Notes: generated by a model not told the origin, from the sequence alone. Counted from the stretch's first letter, positions 7,301-16,127 are shown. The stretch is 26,392 nt of DNA from JBHIFB01 sp046760905 (GCA_046760905.1 JBHIFB010000034.1:1-26392), one strand, 5' to 3'. Made by a program: numbers and translations.

Positions 7301-10300
7301 GAGATTCTCCTTTAGCATTCTTTCCGGGTAAGCGCGTAAACCTGTCAAGGACGACATACAGGGCGGGAACGAGATAAAGAGTGAAAACAGCCGAAACGAC
7401 TATCCCGCCAATCATCACTATTGCCATAGAAATTCTGAAGCTCGAGCTTGGACCCGTGCTGACGGCCTGCGGCAGCATACCGATCACAATTGCCGCATTA
7501 GCCATCAAAATCGGCCTCAAGCGTATTGGGCATGCGGTCATCAGGGCTTCGAATATGTTCTTGCCCTCTTTTCTCAGAACAGCCGTGTAGTCAAGAAGAA
7601 GGATGGCGTTGTTAACCACGACGCCGACCATCATGACTAGAGCCATGAGGGAGAAGATGTTTATGGTCTGACGTGTCAAAAGTAGCGCCAGATTGGCACC
7701 GACCAATCCGAGTGGCAGCGTTATCATTATCGTCACAGGATGCACGAACGATTCGAGGATGCTCCCGAGAACCATGTAGGTGAGGATGATGGCAAGGATA
7801 AGGGCGGTCAAAATAGAAGCGAATGACTCGGCCTGCTCCTCGGCCTGCCCGCCGAAGTGGATCTGGACCCCTTCGGGGAGATCGAGTTTGGAAGTTTTCT
7901 CTCTGATCTTATCGATCACCTCGCTGAGTGTTCCGGACCCTATGTTCGCCGTGACATTAACTAGCTTCTGCCTGTTTTTCCTCAGTATCTCACTCTCCCC
8001 CGCCCCGTATTCAATTCTGCCGAGCTGTTTTATCGGGAGGTATCTCCCGTCTGATTTCACCGTAAGCTCCTCGAGGCCGGTTGTGCGGATCCGGTCATTC
8101 TCGGAAAGCCTCACTCTCACATCGTACTCCTTGTCTCCTTCCCGGTAGGTAGAGGACACCACTCCCTCATAAGCGGCACGGAGCACCCCCGCCACATCAA
8201 ACGTTGTGATGCCGTAATCCGCAAGTAGCTGCCTGTGCGGAACGAAGGTGAACTCCGGTTTCCCCTCCTTGATACTGGTTCTCACCTCTACAAGGCCTGG
8301 TACTTCGAGGACTGCCCGGTGCACCTTCTTCGCGACAGCCTTCACCTCCTCCAGATCCTGACCAGTTACCTCGATGACGACATCCTCCTCTCCGGCCCAG
8401 GTATAGGTATTCACCGTAATATCCGCTGCCGGGATATCCGCCAGAAGCGGCCTTATTTTCTTCTGGAAGTCCCAGACGTCTATATCCCTCTCATCAAGGT
8501 CGACCATCTGAATGATGAGTTCTCCTTCCTCGACACTTTTCATTTCCCCACCTGCGGTCGCGAGCACCGACTCCACTTCCGGGAGATCCAGCAGCCTTTC
8601 CTCTATTGCCTTGAGTGTTCTCTCCATTTCAGTGATGCTTACTCCGGGGGGGAGTTCGACTCCCACTCGCACGAGACCCTGATCACCTTCCGGGATGAAC
8701 TCTCCTCCTATGAAACCGAAGAGCATTAGAGCAAAGAAGAAAGCCAAAGTCCCCATACCGATCGTTGTCTTTCTATGTGAAAGGACGTATCCGAGTGAGC
8801 CACTATATCCTTCCTCGAGATGTTGATAGAATCCATCCCACCAGACTGCGAATCTCCGAAGATAACCTCCCAGACGACCCAGGTCACGCCTTTCTCCCTC
8901 CCGCAACATCCTTGAGGCAAGCATCGGGGTGAGGGTGAACGACACGAAGAGGGAGAAGAGTGTGGCAAATACGACGGTCAGACCGAACTGGAAGAAGAAT
9001 CTGCCGACTATCCCCGACATAAAGGCTATGGGGGTGAACACGACGACATTTGTGAGGGTGGAGGCGATGACCGCAGTCGCAATCTCCGAAGTTCCTTCCT
9101 CCGCCGATTCCATCGCCCCTTTCCCAAGCTCCCTCATCCTGAATATGTTCTCCAGTACAACGATGGCGTTGGTGACCAGGATGCCCACCGAAAGACCGAG
9201 GGCCATGAGCGTCATCATGTTGAAAGTGAATCCTGCGGCGTCGATCAGCAGAAATGTAGATATGATTGAGGTGGGCATCGCCACGGCGGCAATGAAAGTC
9301 CCGCGCCAGTCATGAATAAATACATAGAGCAGCAGTGCTGTGAGCAATACACCTATGAACAGGTTCGTCAGGACATCCATGATGGAATCCCTTATGAAAA
9401 GGGACCTGTCTCTCGCGATGTCTATGACGACGCCTTCCGGCAGCATTTTCTCGAGCCTCCCGAGTTGCTCTTTGACCCCTCGAGCGGTCGCTACAGTGTT
9501 TGCATCAGCCCTCTTCTGAATGGTGAGTGCGACGGAATTGTGCCCGTTGAACCTCGCGAGCTCCCTTATGTCTTTGAAACCATCTATAGCCTTCCCCACG
9601 AAGCTCAAAGGTATGTTTCCGCCATCTTTCAGCCCTATCCTGAGTTCATTCAGGGACTCAACGGACGGGAACTCACCGTCCACCCTGATAGTATATTCCT
9701 GCTTCTTTTGAGTGATGCGACCAGTCGGCAGCGATATGTTCTCCCAGGATACTGATTGTATAACATCATCGAGAGTTATCCCGTAGGCTTGCATTCTGCT
9801 TCTATCGAGTGCAATCTGGATCTCCCGTTCATACCCGCCTAGAATCGTGACAGAAGCCACCCCCTCTACCCTGGAAAGAAATGGCTTTATCACATCATCC
9901 GACAGTTCATACATCCTATCAATCGGTAGCCGGCCGGACACGGCGAGGTCAATTATAGGTATGGCATTGATGTCGAATTTGCTGATGAGCGGCGGTTCGA
10001 TCTCGTCGGGGAGCTCTGAAAGTATTGATTCGACTTTATCCTTGACATCCATCGCGACGACATCGACATCGGCCTCTAGCTCGAATTCTATGAAGATGTT
10101 AGAGACGTTCTCGATTGAGCTCGAATCGATGCGCTTCACGAGGGAGAGTGTGCTCAAAGCCTCCTCGACACGGTCTGTGACCTGGGTCTCCACCTCTTCA
10201 GGTCCCGCGCCGGGATAGACGATGGACACGGTCACCACGGGGAACTCGATCTCTGGAAAAAGATCGATGAATAGCCTGCCATAAGAAAAGAGCCCCAGAA

Positions 10301-10367
10301 CCACGAAGGCCAGAATGACCATCGTGGCCATTACGGGTCTCCTAACAGAAGCCCTTGCCAGGAACAT
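7290..10367 (-). CDS. RND efflux transporter permease (HAE1-type)
   Basis: A 1025-residue inner-membrane pump with the usual internal duplication: two blocks of membrane helices and two large periplasmic loops. The N-terminus (MFLARASVRRPV) is typical. It should export amphiphilic compounds together with the adaptor encoded 2 bp upstream and a TolC-type channel. The residues equivalent to AcrB Asp407 and Asp408 are Thr399 and Asn400 (in ILVTNAIVV). The Lys940 position is Asn919 and the Thr978 position is Ala956. Only the Arg971 equivalent (Arg949) remains. Related non-proteobacterial pumps often have Asn at the Lys position, so this may be a subfamily feature, but loss of both TM4 acids is striking. 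Substrate unknown; the downstream polyamine genes are a hint. Confidence 0.94.
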   Translation of the reverse strand: MFLARASVRRPVMATMVILAFVVLGLFSYGRLFIDLFPEIEFPVVTVSIVYPGAGPEEVETQVTDRVEEALSTLSLVKRIDSSSIENVSNIFIEFELEADVDVVAMDVKDKVESILSELPDEIEPPLISKFDINAIPIIDLAVSGRLPIDRMYELSDDVIKPFLSRVEGVASVTILGGYEREIQIALDRSRMQAYGITLDDVIQSVSWENISLPTGRITQKKQEYTIRVDGEFPSVESLNELRIGLKDGGNIPLSFVGKAIDGFKDIRELARFNGHNSVALTIQKRADANTVATARGVKEQLGRLEKMLPEGVVIDIARDRSLFIRDSIMDVLTNLFIGVLLTALLLYVFIHDWRGTFIAAVAMPTSIISTFLLIDAAGFTFNMMTLMALGLSVGILVTNAIVVLENIFRMRELGKGAMESAEEGTSEIATAVIASTLTNVVVFTPIAFMSGIVGRFFFQFGLTVVFATLFSLFVSFTLTPMLASRMLREGERRDLGRLGGYLRRFAVWWDGFYQHLEEGYSGSLGYVLSHRKTTIGMGTLAFFFALMLFGFIGGEFIPEGDQGLVRVGVELPPGVSITEMERTLKAIEERLLDLPEVESVLATAGGEMKSVEEGELIIQMVDLDERDIDVWDFQKKIRPLLADIPAADITVNTYTWAGEEDVVIEVTGQDLEEVKAVAKKVHRAVLEVPGLVEVRTSIKEGKPEFTFVPHRQLLADYGITTFDVAGVLRAAYEGVVSSTYREGDKEYDVRVRLSENDRIRTTGLEELTVKSDGRYLPIKQLGRIEYGAGESEILRKNRQKLVNVTANIGSGTLSEVIDKIREKTSKLDLPEGVQIHFGGQAEEQAESFASILTALILAIILTYMVLGSILESFVHPVTIMITLPLGLVGANLALLLTRQTINIFSLMALVMMVGVVVNNAILLLDYTAVLRKEGKNIFEALMTACPIRLRPILMANAAIVIGMLPQAVSTGPSSSFRISMAIVMIGGIVVSAVFTLYLVPALYVVLDRFTRLPGKNAKGESRGG

Positions 10368-10369
10368 GA

Positions 10370-11434
10370 TTACATCCTGCTGGAATCTTTGCTTATCCTC
10401 ACCTTCATCCCGTCCCTGAGCCGGTTCTGCCCCCTCACAACAACAAGATCACCTTCATTTAACCCTTCTTTAACTTCAACTTCGTTTTCCGTCTCAAGGC
10501 CCGTCTCGACATTTCTCAGCACACCCGTTTCACCCTCTATGACATAGACCGCATTATCATTTCCGCTTCTTACGAGAGCATCCCTGGCTATGATGAGCAC
10601 ATCTCTCTTGCCCTCAATAGCTACCTTTATGGGAACGAGTGTGTCCGGCCTGAGGAGGTAGTTCTCATTTGCTATCAGGGCTTCGACGCGGAAGAGCCTG
10701 GTACCTGGGTCGGGGGATAGCGAGACCTCCGTCACTCTACCCTCAAGATTATGCTCTCCGTCGCTGCCCATATGTACTGAAACTCTCGTCCCATCCTCGA
10801 TCATCACAGCATCATCCTGCACAACGTGGAACATGACTCTCACGGTGTCTATCTTAGCAATGGTCGCCAGAGCCCTCCCAGGCACTACACGCTCTCCCAC
10901 ATTCACGCCGAGATATGTGAGAACGCCTGAGATTGGTGAAGTGAGCTGTATGGTGGACTTTGATGTGGCAAGATCCGCCTCGGCAACATCGAGGGCGGTC
11001 TTCGCCGCATCGAGCTCTCTTTCAGATATCGCACCCTCCCTGTATAACGGGAGAAGCCTCTGATACTCCCTCCTGGCATTCTGATAAGCTGCTTTAGCCT
11101 GCATGTAACGGCTCGATGGACTGTCCTCCTCAAGCTCGATAACAGTCTCATCCTTATCGACGATCGTACCCTCTTTAAAATACAATCCGACCACTCTGTC
11201 GGGAAAGCTTGAGGAGAGCTGTGCCTGGATCATACCCTGTACCTCACCCGCATACTCTTTCCAGACTTCTATTTCACCCCTCGCCACCTCCTCTACATCC
11301 ACCGGCACCCCGAGTTCGGCCTGGATGGCATCCACATCCTTCACCTCCTCCCTCCTGCCGAAGGTGACCATCCTGTATGCGATGAACAGTAGCAGCAGAA
11401 CCAGAAAGGCAGTTAGTTTCGGTCTTCTTCGCAT
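10370..11434 (-). CDS. RND periplasmic adaptor (membrane fusion protein)
   Basis: Links the RND pump to the outer-membrane channel. From the ATG at 11434 the protein has 354 residues: an N-terminal membrane anchor (about 8-25), two lipoyl half-motifs (about 62-105 and 162-190) flanking an alpha-helical hairpin (about 108-160), then beta-barrel and membrane-proximal domains. A frame starting with TTG at 11440 also exists, but GGGGA lies 6 nt before the ATG and directly abuts the TTG, so the ATG is preferred. No lipobox cysteine is present. The gene follows the promoter at 11461-11489 and ends 2 bp before the pump gene, giving a tight operon. Confidence 0.92.
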   Translation of the reverse strand: MRRRPKLTAFLVLLLLFIAYRMVTFGRREEVKDVDAIQAELGVPVDVEEVARGEIEVWKEYAGEVQGMIQAQLSSSFPDRVVGLYFKEGTIVDKDETVIELEEDSPSSRYMQAKAAYQNARREYQRLLPLYREGAISERELDAAKTALDVAEADLATSKSTIQLTSPISGVLTYLGVNVGERVVPGRALATIAKIDTVRVMFHVVQDDAVMIEDGTRVSVHMGSDGEHNLEGRVTEVSLSPDPGTRLFRVEALIANENYLLRPDTLVPIKVAIEGKRDVLIIARDALVRSGNDNAVYVIEGETGVLRNVETGLETENEVEVKEGLNEGDLVVVRGQNRLRDGMKVRISKDSSRM

Positions 11435-11460
11435 CGTCAATCCCCAATGTGTCAGAACTA

Positions 11461-11489
11461 ATTCTAACTTAATTTGATTGGGAGGTCAA
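11461..11489 (-). promoter_or_regulatory. Sigma-70-type promoter of the efflux/polyamine operon
   Basis: On the minus strand TTGACC (11489-11484) and TAGAAT (11466-11461) are separated by exactly 17 bp. The start would be near 11454, leaving only about 20 nt of leader. The -10 region lies in a short symmetry (AGAA-N4-TTCT) that could bind a repressor. The region 11490-11616 shows nothing else I can name. Confidence 0.65.
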
Positions 11490-11616
11490 CAGTTAGTCCG
11501 TTCCATACTGCTATATCCCCTCCAGGTATCCCGATGGCCACCCCGAAAAAACCCCTCATGAGCATTATGGTCCCACGCAAATTGGGTAAGCAACCTGAGA
11601 ACCTTTTTCTAATCGA

Positions 11617-12345
11617 TCAGCCTTTGATGATGAGGTTTTTTCTTGGCGAGAGTAGCTCTTTTTTCAGGGTAAGTTTCCTTCCGGACATGACGGAGATGCG
11701 CTCTCCCAGATCATAGTAATCGGTGAGATATTCCAGTCGGGAGAAGGTGAAAAGACCCTGATACTGCTCAACAGGTCGGTATATATAATACGGTAAATCG
11801 GGTCGGTCAGTCGTATTCTCGATAATGAAAAGCAATCCGTCTTCCCGCAGGATCCTGTTGATTTCTTTGATAGTAAGTGAGAGTTCCTTTTCTGAAGTGA
11901 TACAGCCAAGAACGAGGCATATCCAGACGACGTCCACAGACGATTCTGACAGTGGGATCACTCCTTTCTCCAGCAGCAAGTATTCTACGTTATCCGTTCT
12001 TGGGGCCATATCGATCAGGGCGGCAATGGGATCTACACCGATCGCCCGACCCTGGATCAGTTTCGCCAGATCTCGCGTGAAACGCCCCGTACCACAGCCG
12101 TAATCCAGCACTACACGCTCATATCCATTCAACCGCGATTCGAGAAGAGGGAGCAGGATCGATTTCTGCCAGAGGGTCACATTATCGAATTCATCCTCGG
12201 AATGGTCCGTGTTGAGTACAGACAGCCTGCCGTATTCTCTCACCCTGCGCTCCCAGTACTCCAAGCCGGACATTTTATTCCTTTGGTCGTTTGGTATGAC
12301 GTGTGAGAGGAACTTTTCTCCATACTCCAGTAGCCGTCTTATCAT
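11617..12345 (-). CDS. Class I SAM-dependent methyltransferase
   Basis: A 242-residue protein with the Rossmann SAM-binding motif DYGCGTGRFTRDLA, an acidic residue ending the second strand (GVDP) and a post-motif VDVVWICLVLGCI, as in UbiE/methyltransf_11 enzymes. The substrate cannot be told. The long start has no good ribosome binding site. Met25 (ATG at 12273) has AAAGGA 6 nt upstream and begins MSGLEYWERRV, a common N-terminus for such enzymes. I kept the longer frame because its first codons look coding, but the shorter start is equally likely. It stands alone, 125 bp after the flavin reductase gene and 182 bp before the adaptor gene. Confidence 0.85.
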   Translation of the reverse strand: MIRRLLEYGEKFLSHVIPNDQRNKMSGLEYWERRVREYGRLSVLNTDHSEDEFDNVTLWQKSILLPLLESRLNGYERVVLDYGCGTGRFTRDLAKLIQGRAIGVDPIAALIDMAPRTDNVEYLLLEKGVIPLSESSVDVVWICLVLGCITSEKELSLTIKEINRILREDGLLFIIENTTDRPDLPYYIYRPVEQYQGLFTFSRLEYLTDYYDLGERISVMSGRKLTLKKELLSPRKNLIIKG

Positions 12346-12470
12346 GATCAGTATATCCCATCATCCTGACGATTTACTCTATATTGCTCCTTCCCTATAC
12401 AGCATGCATGAATTGTTCCAATATCCTCTGAGCGGGAAATCTACCTGGAATAGAAAGTGCACCAGGGCCC

Positions 12471-13025
12471 TCAATAATCCGCTATCTCTCTCCTCTTGCC
12501 CAGCGTGGCATAGAAGCTGCCGCCTAGATGATGCAGCGTGAGAAGCTCATCATCTTCTATACACCAGGCTACATCGAAGAGCGAGGAGTCCACCACCACC
12601 AACTCCACATCGCAGACAAAAAGAGAGTGGTCCCCTGCGATCACCTCATTGCCAACTCTACACTCGATATGGCCGATACACTCCTTGATATGGGGAGCTT
12701 TCACTACTCCGCCTGCGACAGCGGTGAGATTCGCCTCTTTGAATTTGTCGACGTCCCTCCCGCTTACCGTTCCACAGAAAATGACCTCTCTGGCCATACT
12801 AACCGTCGGGACGTTTAGAACAAGCTCCTCGCTTTCCTGGATAAGCCTGAAGGAGTGACGCTCGGGCGCAATCGACACCGCCAGCTTAGGAGGATCATGA
12901 CTGACGGGTGTGTGCCAGGCTATTGTCATGACATTGGGTTTCCCCTTCCTCTGAGTGGTGACAAGAATGACCGGCCCGTGGTTTATAAGCCTGTTATAAC
13001 GCTTCTTATCTATCTCCTCTTTCAT
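12471..13025 (-). CDS. Flavin reductase-like, FMN-binding protein (flavoredoxin type)
   Basis: A 184-residue split-barrel flavin-binding domain. Typical features are VILVTTQRKGKPNVMTIAWH near the N-terminus, the PPKLAVSI strand, and ELVLNVP followed by a GTVSGRDVDKF segment. Members bind FMN and act as flavin or ferric reductases or as electron carriers in anaerobes. The partner is unknown. GGAGGG lies 5 nt before the ATG. Its neighbours (OsmC upstream, methyltransferase downstream) give no clear pathway, although OsmC plus flavin reductase would fit thiol/oxidative defence. Confidence 0.88.
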   Translation of the reverse strand: MKEEIDKKRYNRLINHGPVILVTTQRKGKPNVMTIAWHTPVSHDPPKLAVSIAPERHSFRLIQESEELVLNVPTVSMAREVIFCGTVSGRDVDKFKEANLTAVAGGVVKAPHIKECIGHIECRVGNEVIAGDHSLFVCDVELVVVDSSLFDVAWCIEDDELLTLHHLGGSFYATLGKRREIADY

Positions 13026-13113
13026 CTTTGCCCTCCATTTTAATGCGCCTTTGGGAATCCATGTAACCGTCTCATTCTATGCCAACTTGCTTTCAAGCTC
13101 CTCCTGTGTTTAA

Positions 13114-13140
13114 AAAGACCGCCCGAAGTTAGAAGTCTTT
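13114..13140 (-). terminator. Possible weak terminator after osmC-like gene
   Basis: On the minus strand AAAGAC (13140-13135) can pair with GTCTTT (13119-13114) across a 15-nt loop, followed by more T residues. The stem is short and AT-rich, so termination would be partial. Confidence 0.35.
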
Positions 13141-13151
13141 GTGGTGAAGCG

Positions 13152-13562
13152 TTATTCGATCCGCCAGTTGTACTCTATGGGGCAGGCCTTCTTCAGCATC
13201 GCTCCCACAACGCAGTATTTCTCTGTAGAGAGTTCGATAGCCCTTTTTATATCCTCCTCCTTAAGGTCCTTCCCCTTGAATACGTAAGTAAGGCTGATCT
13301 TCGTGAAAACTTTCGGATGCTCGCTCGAGCGTTCCGCATCGATCTCCATCTCCATACTCTCAACCTGGGCCCTCTTCTTTTTAAGTATGGAGATGACATC
13401 CATGCCCGTGCATCCGCCGAGACCCAGAAGCAAAATTTCCGCTGGTCTCGGCCCCCTCCCCTTTCCCCCGAACTCCGGAGATGCATCCAGTGTGACCTTC
13501 AGTCCCTCGGGAGTCGAGCCTTCGAATGTGAGATCCTCTGTCCATTTCACACGATATGACAT
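13152..13562 (-). CDS. OsmC/Ohr family protein
   Basis: A 136-residue member of the OsmC family, small dimeric cytosolic proteins that often reduce organic hydroperoxides through paired cysteines. Cys51 (in GGCTGMDV) and Cys117 (in KYCVVGAML) are both present at the family positions, so a peroxidatic function is possible. Length is normal. AGGGGG lies 7 nt before the ATG. The gene begins 36 bp after the tolC-like gene, so the two probably share a transcript. The exact substrate (hydroperoxide or other thiol chemistry) is not determinable. Confidence 0.92.
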   Translation of the reverse strand: MSYRVKWTEDLTFEGSTPEGLKVTLDASPEFGGKGRGPRPAEILLLGLGGCTGMDVISILKKKRAQVESMEMEIDAERSSEHPKVFTKISLTYVFKGKDLKEEDIKRAIELSTEKYCVVGAMLKKACPIEYNWRIE

Positions 13563-13598
13563 GCATTACCCCCTTCTTCCCTATGTTTACTCACCCGC

Positions 13599-14972
13599 TC
13601 ACTCTGGCGTAAGTAGCGTTCCGGTAGCTTTTCTCATAGTCGCGTAAGCTACGTTATACCTGTAAACTGCCTCGAGATAGTTGGTCTTCGCTCTCTGGAG
13701 TGCCAGATGGGCATCCCTCACCTCGAGCTGTGTTGACAGTCCGTTCTCATAACGCACCTTCGCAAGCTCGTATGCCCTTTCAGCCTGTTTCACGGTGGCC
13801 TGCTGGGCACGGATCTCTTCCTGGGTGCCTGTAAGATCAGTATATGCCTTCTCGACTTCAAGCCTCACCAGCCTCTCGAGCTTCTCATCCTCGAATCTGG
13901 CCATCAGGAGTTCGGCCCTGGCCTGATCCACCTGACCCTTCCTCCTCCTTCCGTCGAATATGGGGATATCGAGCGCCAGACCTGCACCCCAGCTTCTGAC
14001 GACCTCCTCGCTATCAGGGATGAGCTGAGGACTCGCGGCCGCCACGCCATAGTTTGTGAAAAACGATATGATTGGGTACTTCTCAGCTTTCCTGATCGAG
14101 AGTGATTTCTCCATCATGTCAACATTGAGGCGGGAGGCCGCCAGATCCGGCCTCTGTTCCATAGCTCCGCCAATACACTCCTCGAGGCTGACTTGTGACG
14201 GCTCGTATCTGAGTTCATCCACGAGCTCTATCTCCGTATCGTAAGGTATATTTATTATCCTCTTGAGGTCGGCGAGTGCGATAGAGTAATCATTCCGAGC
14301 TCTGATTAAAAGTGGCCTGGTATTCTCATACTCCACATCTGCCCTCAGTAGATCGAATTCGGAAGCGGTTCCACTCTTGTAGAATGAGTTGACCTGATCC
14401 CTGTTTGCACGGGCCTGCTCCAGTGCGAGCTCCCAGACCGCTGAGACCTCCCTCGCCAGCAATGCCCGATAATAGGCCAGCTCGGTATCATAGCATACCA
14501 TTTCAAGAGAGGTTCTCTGGCGGTTTCTGGATATATCGAGGAAGAGCCTTGCCGCATCCAGTGCAGAGCCTATCCTGCCGAAGGTGTAAAGCGGCTGTGT
14601 CACGAGAAGATTCACGTCGTATTGATTCGGTTCACCGATCCTTATCTGCTGTACCTCATCGTTCATCCTGAAGAAGATGACCGGCAGCTGGATGTTCCTG
14701 GTGTAATTCGTCTGGATGTTAACTTGTGTTAAGGCATCACCCATGACCTCTGTTACCCTGCCTCTCGCGTAGTTGACTCCTTCTCTTGCTGCAAGAGCAT
14801 CCGGGTTTCTCTCAAGCGCCATGTTCACAGCTGCCTCCAGGGTGAGCATAAGCTTCTTTGTGGAAGCATCCTTCGCATCCAGGGCGCTAAGGAAAGAGAA
14901 TCTCAAGGTTATAATGATAAAAGACAGAATGACAGGCATTATTCTCAGCATGCTGCATCTTTCGCTCTTCAC
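13599..14972 (-). CDS. TolC family outer-membrane efflux protein
   Basis: A 457-residue channel subunit that would connect the adaptor/pump complex to the outside. It has a signal peptide (about residues 1-30), then two outer-membrane efflux repeats with long helical hairpins. Blocks such as LTLEAAVNMALERNP, PLYTFGRI, and PIFDGRRRKGQVDQARAEL are characteristic. The start is a GTG preceded by GGAGG 5 nt away, which decides it over the downstream ATGs. It is separated from the adaptor and pump by three genes but is the only TolC-type gene here and the likely partner. A hairpin with a T-run in its leader may regulate it. Confidence 0.93.
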   Translation of the reverse strand: MKSERCSMLRIMPVILSFIIITLRFSFLSALDAKDASTKKLMLTLEAAVNMALERNPDALAAREGVNYARGRVTEVMGDALTQVNIQTNYTRNIQLPVIFFRMNDEVQQIRIGEPNQYDVNLLVTQPLYTFGRIGSALDAARLFLDISRNRQRTSLEMVCYDTELAYYRALLAREVSAVWELALEQARANRDQVNSFYKSGTASEFDLLRADVEYENTRPLLIRARNDYSIALADLKRIINIPYDTEIELVDELRYEPSQVSLEECIGGAMEQRPDLAASRLNVDMMEKSLSIRKAEKYPIISFFTNYGVAAASPQLIPDSEEVVRSWGAGLALDIPIFDGRRRKGQVDQARAELLMARFEDEKLERLVRLEVEKAYTDLTGTQEEIRAQQATVKQAERAYELAKVRYENGLSTQLEVRDAHLALQRAKTNYLEAVYRYNVAYATMRKATGTLLTPE

Positions 14973-15013
14973 GTCAGCCTCCGTCGATTTGATTTCACTA
15001 CCCTTAGAAACGT

Positions 15014-15041
15014 AAAAAAGGACTCCCAGTCCGAGGACTGG
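15014..15041 (-). promoter_or_regulatory. Candidate attenuator in the tolC leader
   Basis: On the minus strand GGACT-GGG-AGTCC (15032-15020) is followed at once by TTTTTT (15019-15014), a short terminator-like hairpin about 40 nt before the GTG start. The upstream CCAGTCC (15041-15035) can pair instead with GGACTGG (15032-15026), which would disrupt the terminator stem. Such mutually exclusive pairing is typical of transcription attenuation, but the stems are short and the ligand or sensor is unknown. Confidence 0.4.
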
Positions 15042-15084
15042 TCAGGGAAGAACCATCTAACCTGATCTTTTCATGCAATCGGTT

Positions 15085-15113
15085 ACGCTAAATATACAAA
15101 ATATATATCCCAA
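15085..15113 (-). promoter_or_regulatory. Possible tolC promoter
   Basis: On the minus strand TTGGGA (15113-15108) and TAGCGT (15090-15085) are 17 bp apart within a very AT-rich spacer. The -10 match is modest. It lies between the sigma-gene terminator and the tolC leader hairpin, which is where a promoter is needed. Confidence 0.35.
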
Positions 15114-15157
15114 GGGGAATATCGCTGTTGTGGCGAGCTCTTCAGATTGATGAGTCG

Positions 15158-15195
15158 AAAAAAAAGAGCGGGCACCTATCTTGAGCCCGCTCTTT
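15158..15195 (-). terminator. Intrinsic terminator of the carD-sigma unit
   Basis: On the minus strand an 11-bp perfect stem, AAAGAGCGGGC (15195-15185) with GCCCGCTCTTT (15173-15163), is followed by a T-run reaching 15158. It begins 19 bp after the sigma factor stop codon and is the strongest terminator in the window. Confidence 0.92.
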
Positions 15196-15213
15196 CTGTC
15201 TCACTCGTAGTTC

Positions 15214-16074
15214 TCAGTGGATATACGCTTCCAGTTTCCTCCTTCGTGAAGCATGCCTCAGCCTTTCAAGTGCCCTCTCCTTGATCTGTCTGACCCTCTC
15301 CCGGGTTATCCCCAGAATCGCTCCGATTTCCTCGAGAGTCATGGGGTCCCTATCTCCGAGTCCGTAGTACAGGTTGAGTATCTTAGTCTCCCTATCCTTG
15401 AGTGTTCCGAGGATGTCTTCTATCACTTCCACCCTGATCTTGTCGAAGGCGACTTCATCAGGTCGGTGCTCTTCCTCATCCGGGAGACACTCGATAAATT
15501 TCCGGTCATCATCTCCCATGAAGAGCGGATTATCGAGAGATAGAGGGGTCTTGAGGATAGCGAGAAGTTTTCCCACCTCATCCTGGTTGATTTCCATCTC
15601 CCTTGAGATCTCAACGAGTGAAGGTTCCCTGCCGAGCTCCTGAGTCATCGTACTTGAAGTTTTCTTGATCCGGTGAAGAGCATCAGCCCTGTTAATAGGA
15701 ACCCGGAAAATCCGGGACTGCTCGGCAAGCGCTTGAAGAATAGACTGTCTTATCCACCATACCGCATAAGAGATAAAGCGTATCCCTTTTCTCTCATCAT
15801 ACCTGAGGGCCGCCTTGATGAGCCCGACATTGCCCTCAGCGATCAGATCTGTCAGTGACAAACCTCTATTCTGATATCTCTTTGCGACGGTGATGACAAA
15901 GCGAAGGTTAGACCTGATGAGTTTCTCGAAAGCGGCCTGATCACTTTTCTTTATCCTCCTGGCGAGCTTTTTCTCCTCATCATGGTCGATGAGGGGGTAG
16001 GATTCGATCTCTTTGAGGTAGATGTCAAGTACTTCGTCCTTGAACTCGGTATCCTTGACTCCGGCCTTGTTCAT
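15214..16074 (-). CDS. Sigma-70 family RNA polymerase sigma factor (short, RpoD/RpoS-like)
   Basis: A 286-residue sigma factor directing RNA polymerase to promoters. Region 1.2 lies at about 14-45 (DEVLDIYLKEIESYPLI). Region 2 spans about 48-118 with the paired Trp106-Trp107 of the melting motif and the -10-recognition helix after it. Region 3 lies at about 127-205, and region 4 at about 220-275 with the helix-turn-helix TLEEIGAILGITRERVRQIK. The acidic region 1.1 of a full housekeeping factor is absent, so it is a group 2-like or compact primary factor. It follows carD by 53 bp and ends at a strong terminator. The local TTGNNN/TANNNT promoters suit this type, but which sigma factor uses them is unknown. 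Confidence 0.93.
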   Translation of the reverse strand: MNKAGVKDTEFKDEVLDIYLKEIESYPLIDHDEEKKLARRIKKSDQAAFEKLIRSNLRFVITVAKRYQNRGLSLTDLIAEGNVGLIKAALRYDERKGIRFISYAVWWIRQSILQALAEQSRIFRVPINRADALHRIKKTSSTMTQELGREPSLVEISREMEINQDEVGKLLAILKTPLSLDNPLFMGDDDRKFIECLPDEEEHRPDEVAFDKIRVEVIEDILGTLKDRETKILNLYYGLGDRDPMTLEEIGAILGITRERVRQIKERALERLRHASRRRKLEAYIH

Positions 16075-16127
16075 AAGCCTATCTGCCCTCCTTTGAAAAA
16101 GCGTACACCCGTACCGGTGAAAAGATG

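Noticed and set aside
8235..8729. 164-codon + strand ORF inside the RND pump gene
   Set aside because: Antisense shadow of a well-supported 1025-residue protein, with no known domain.
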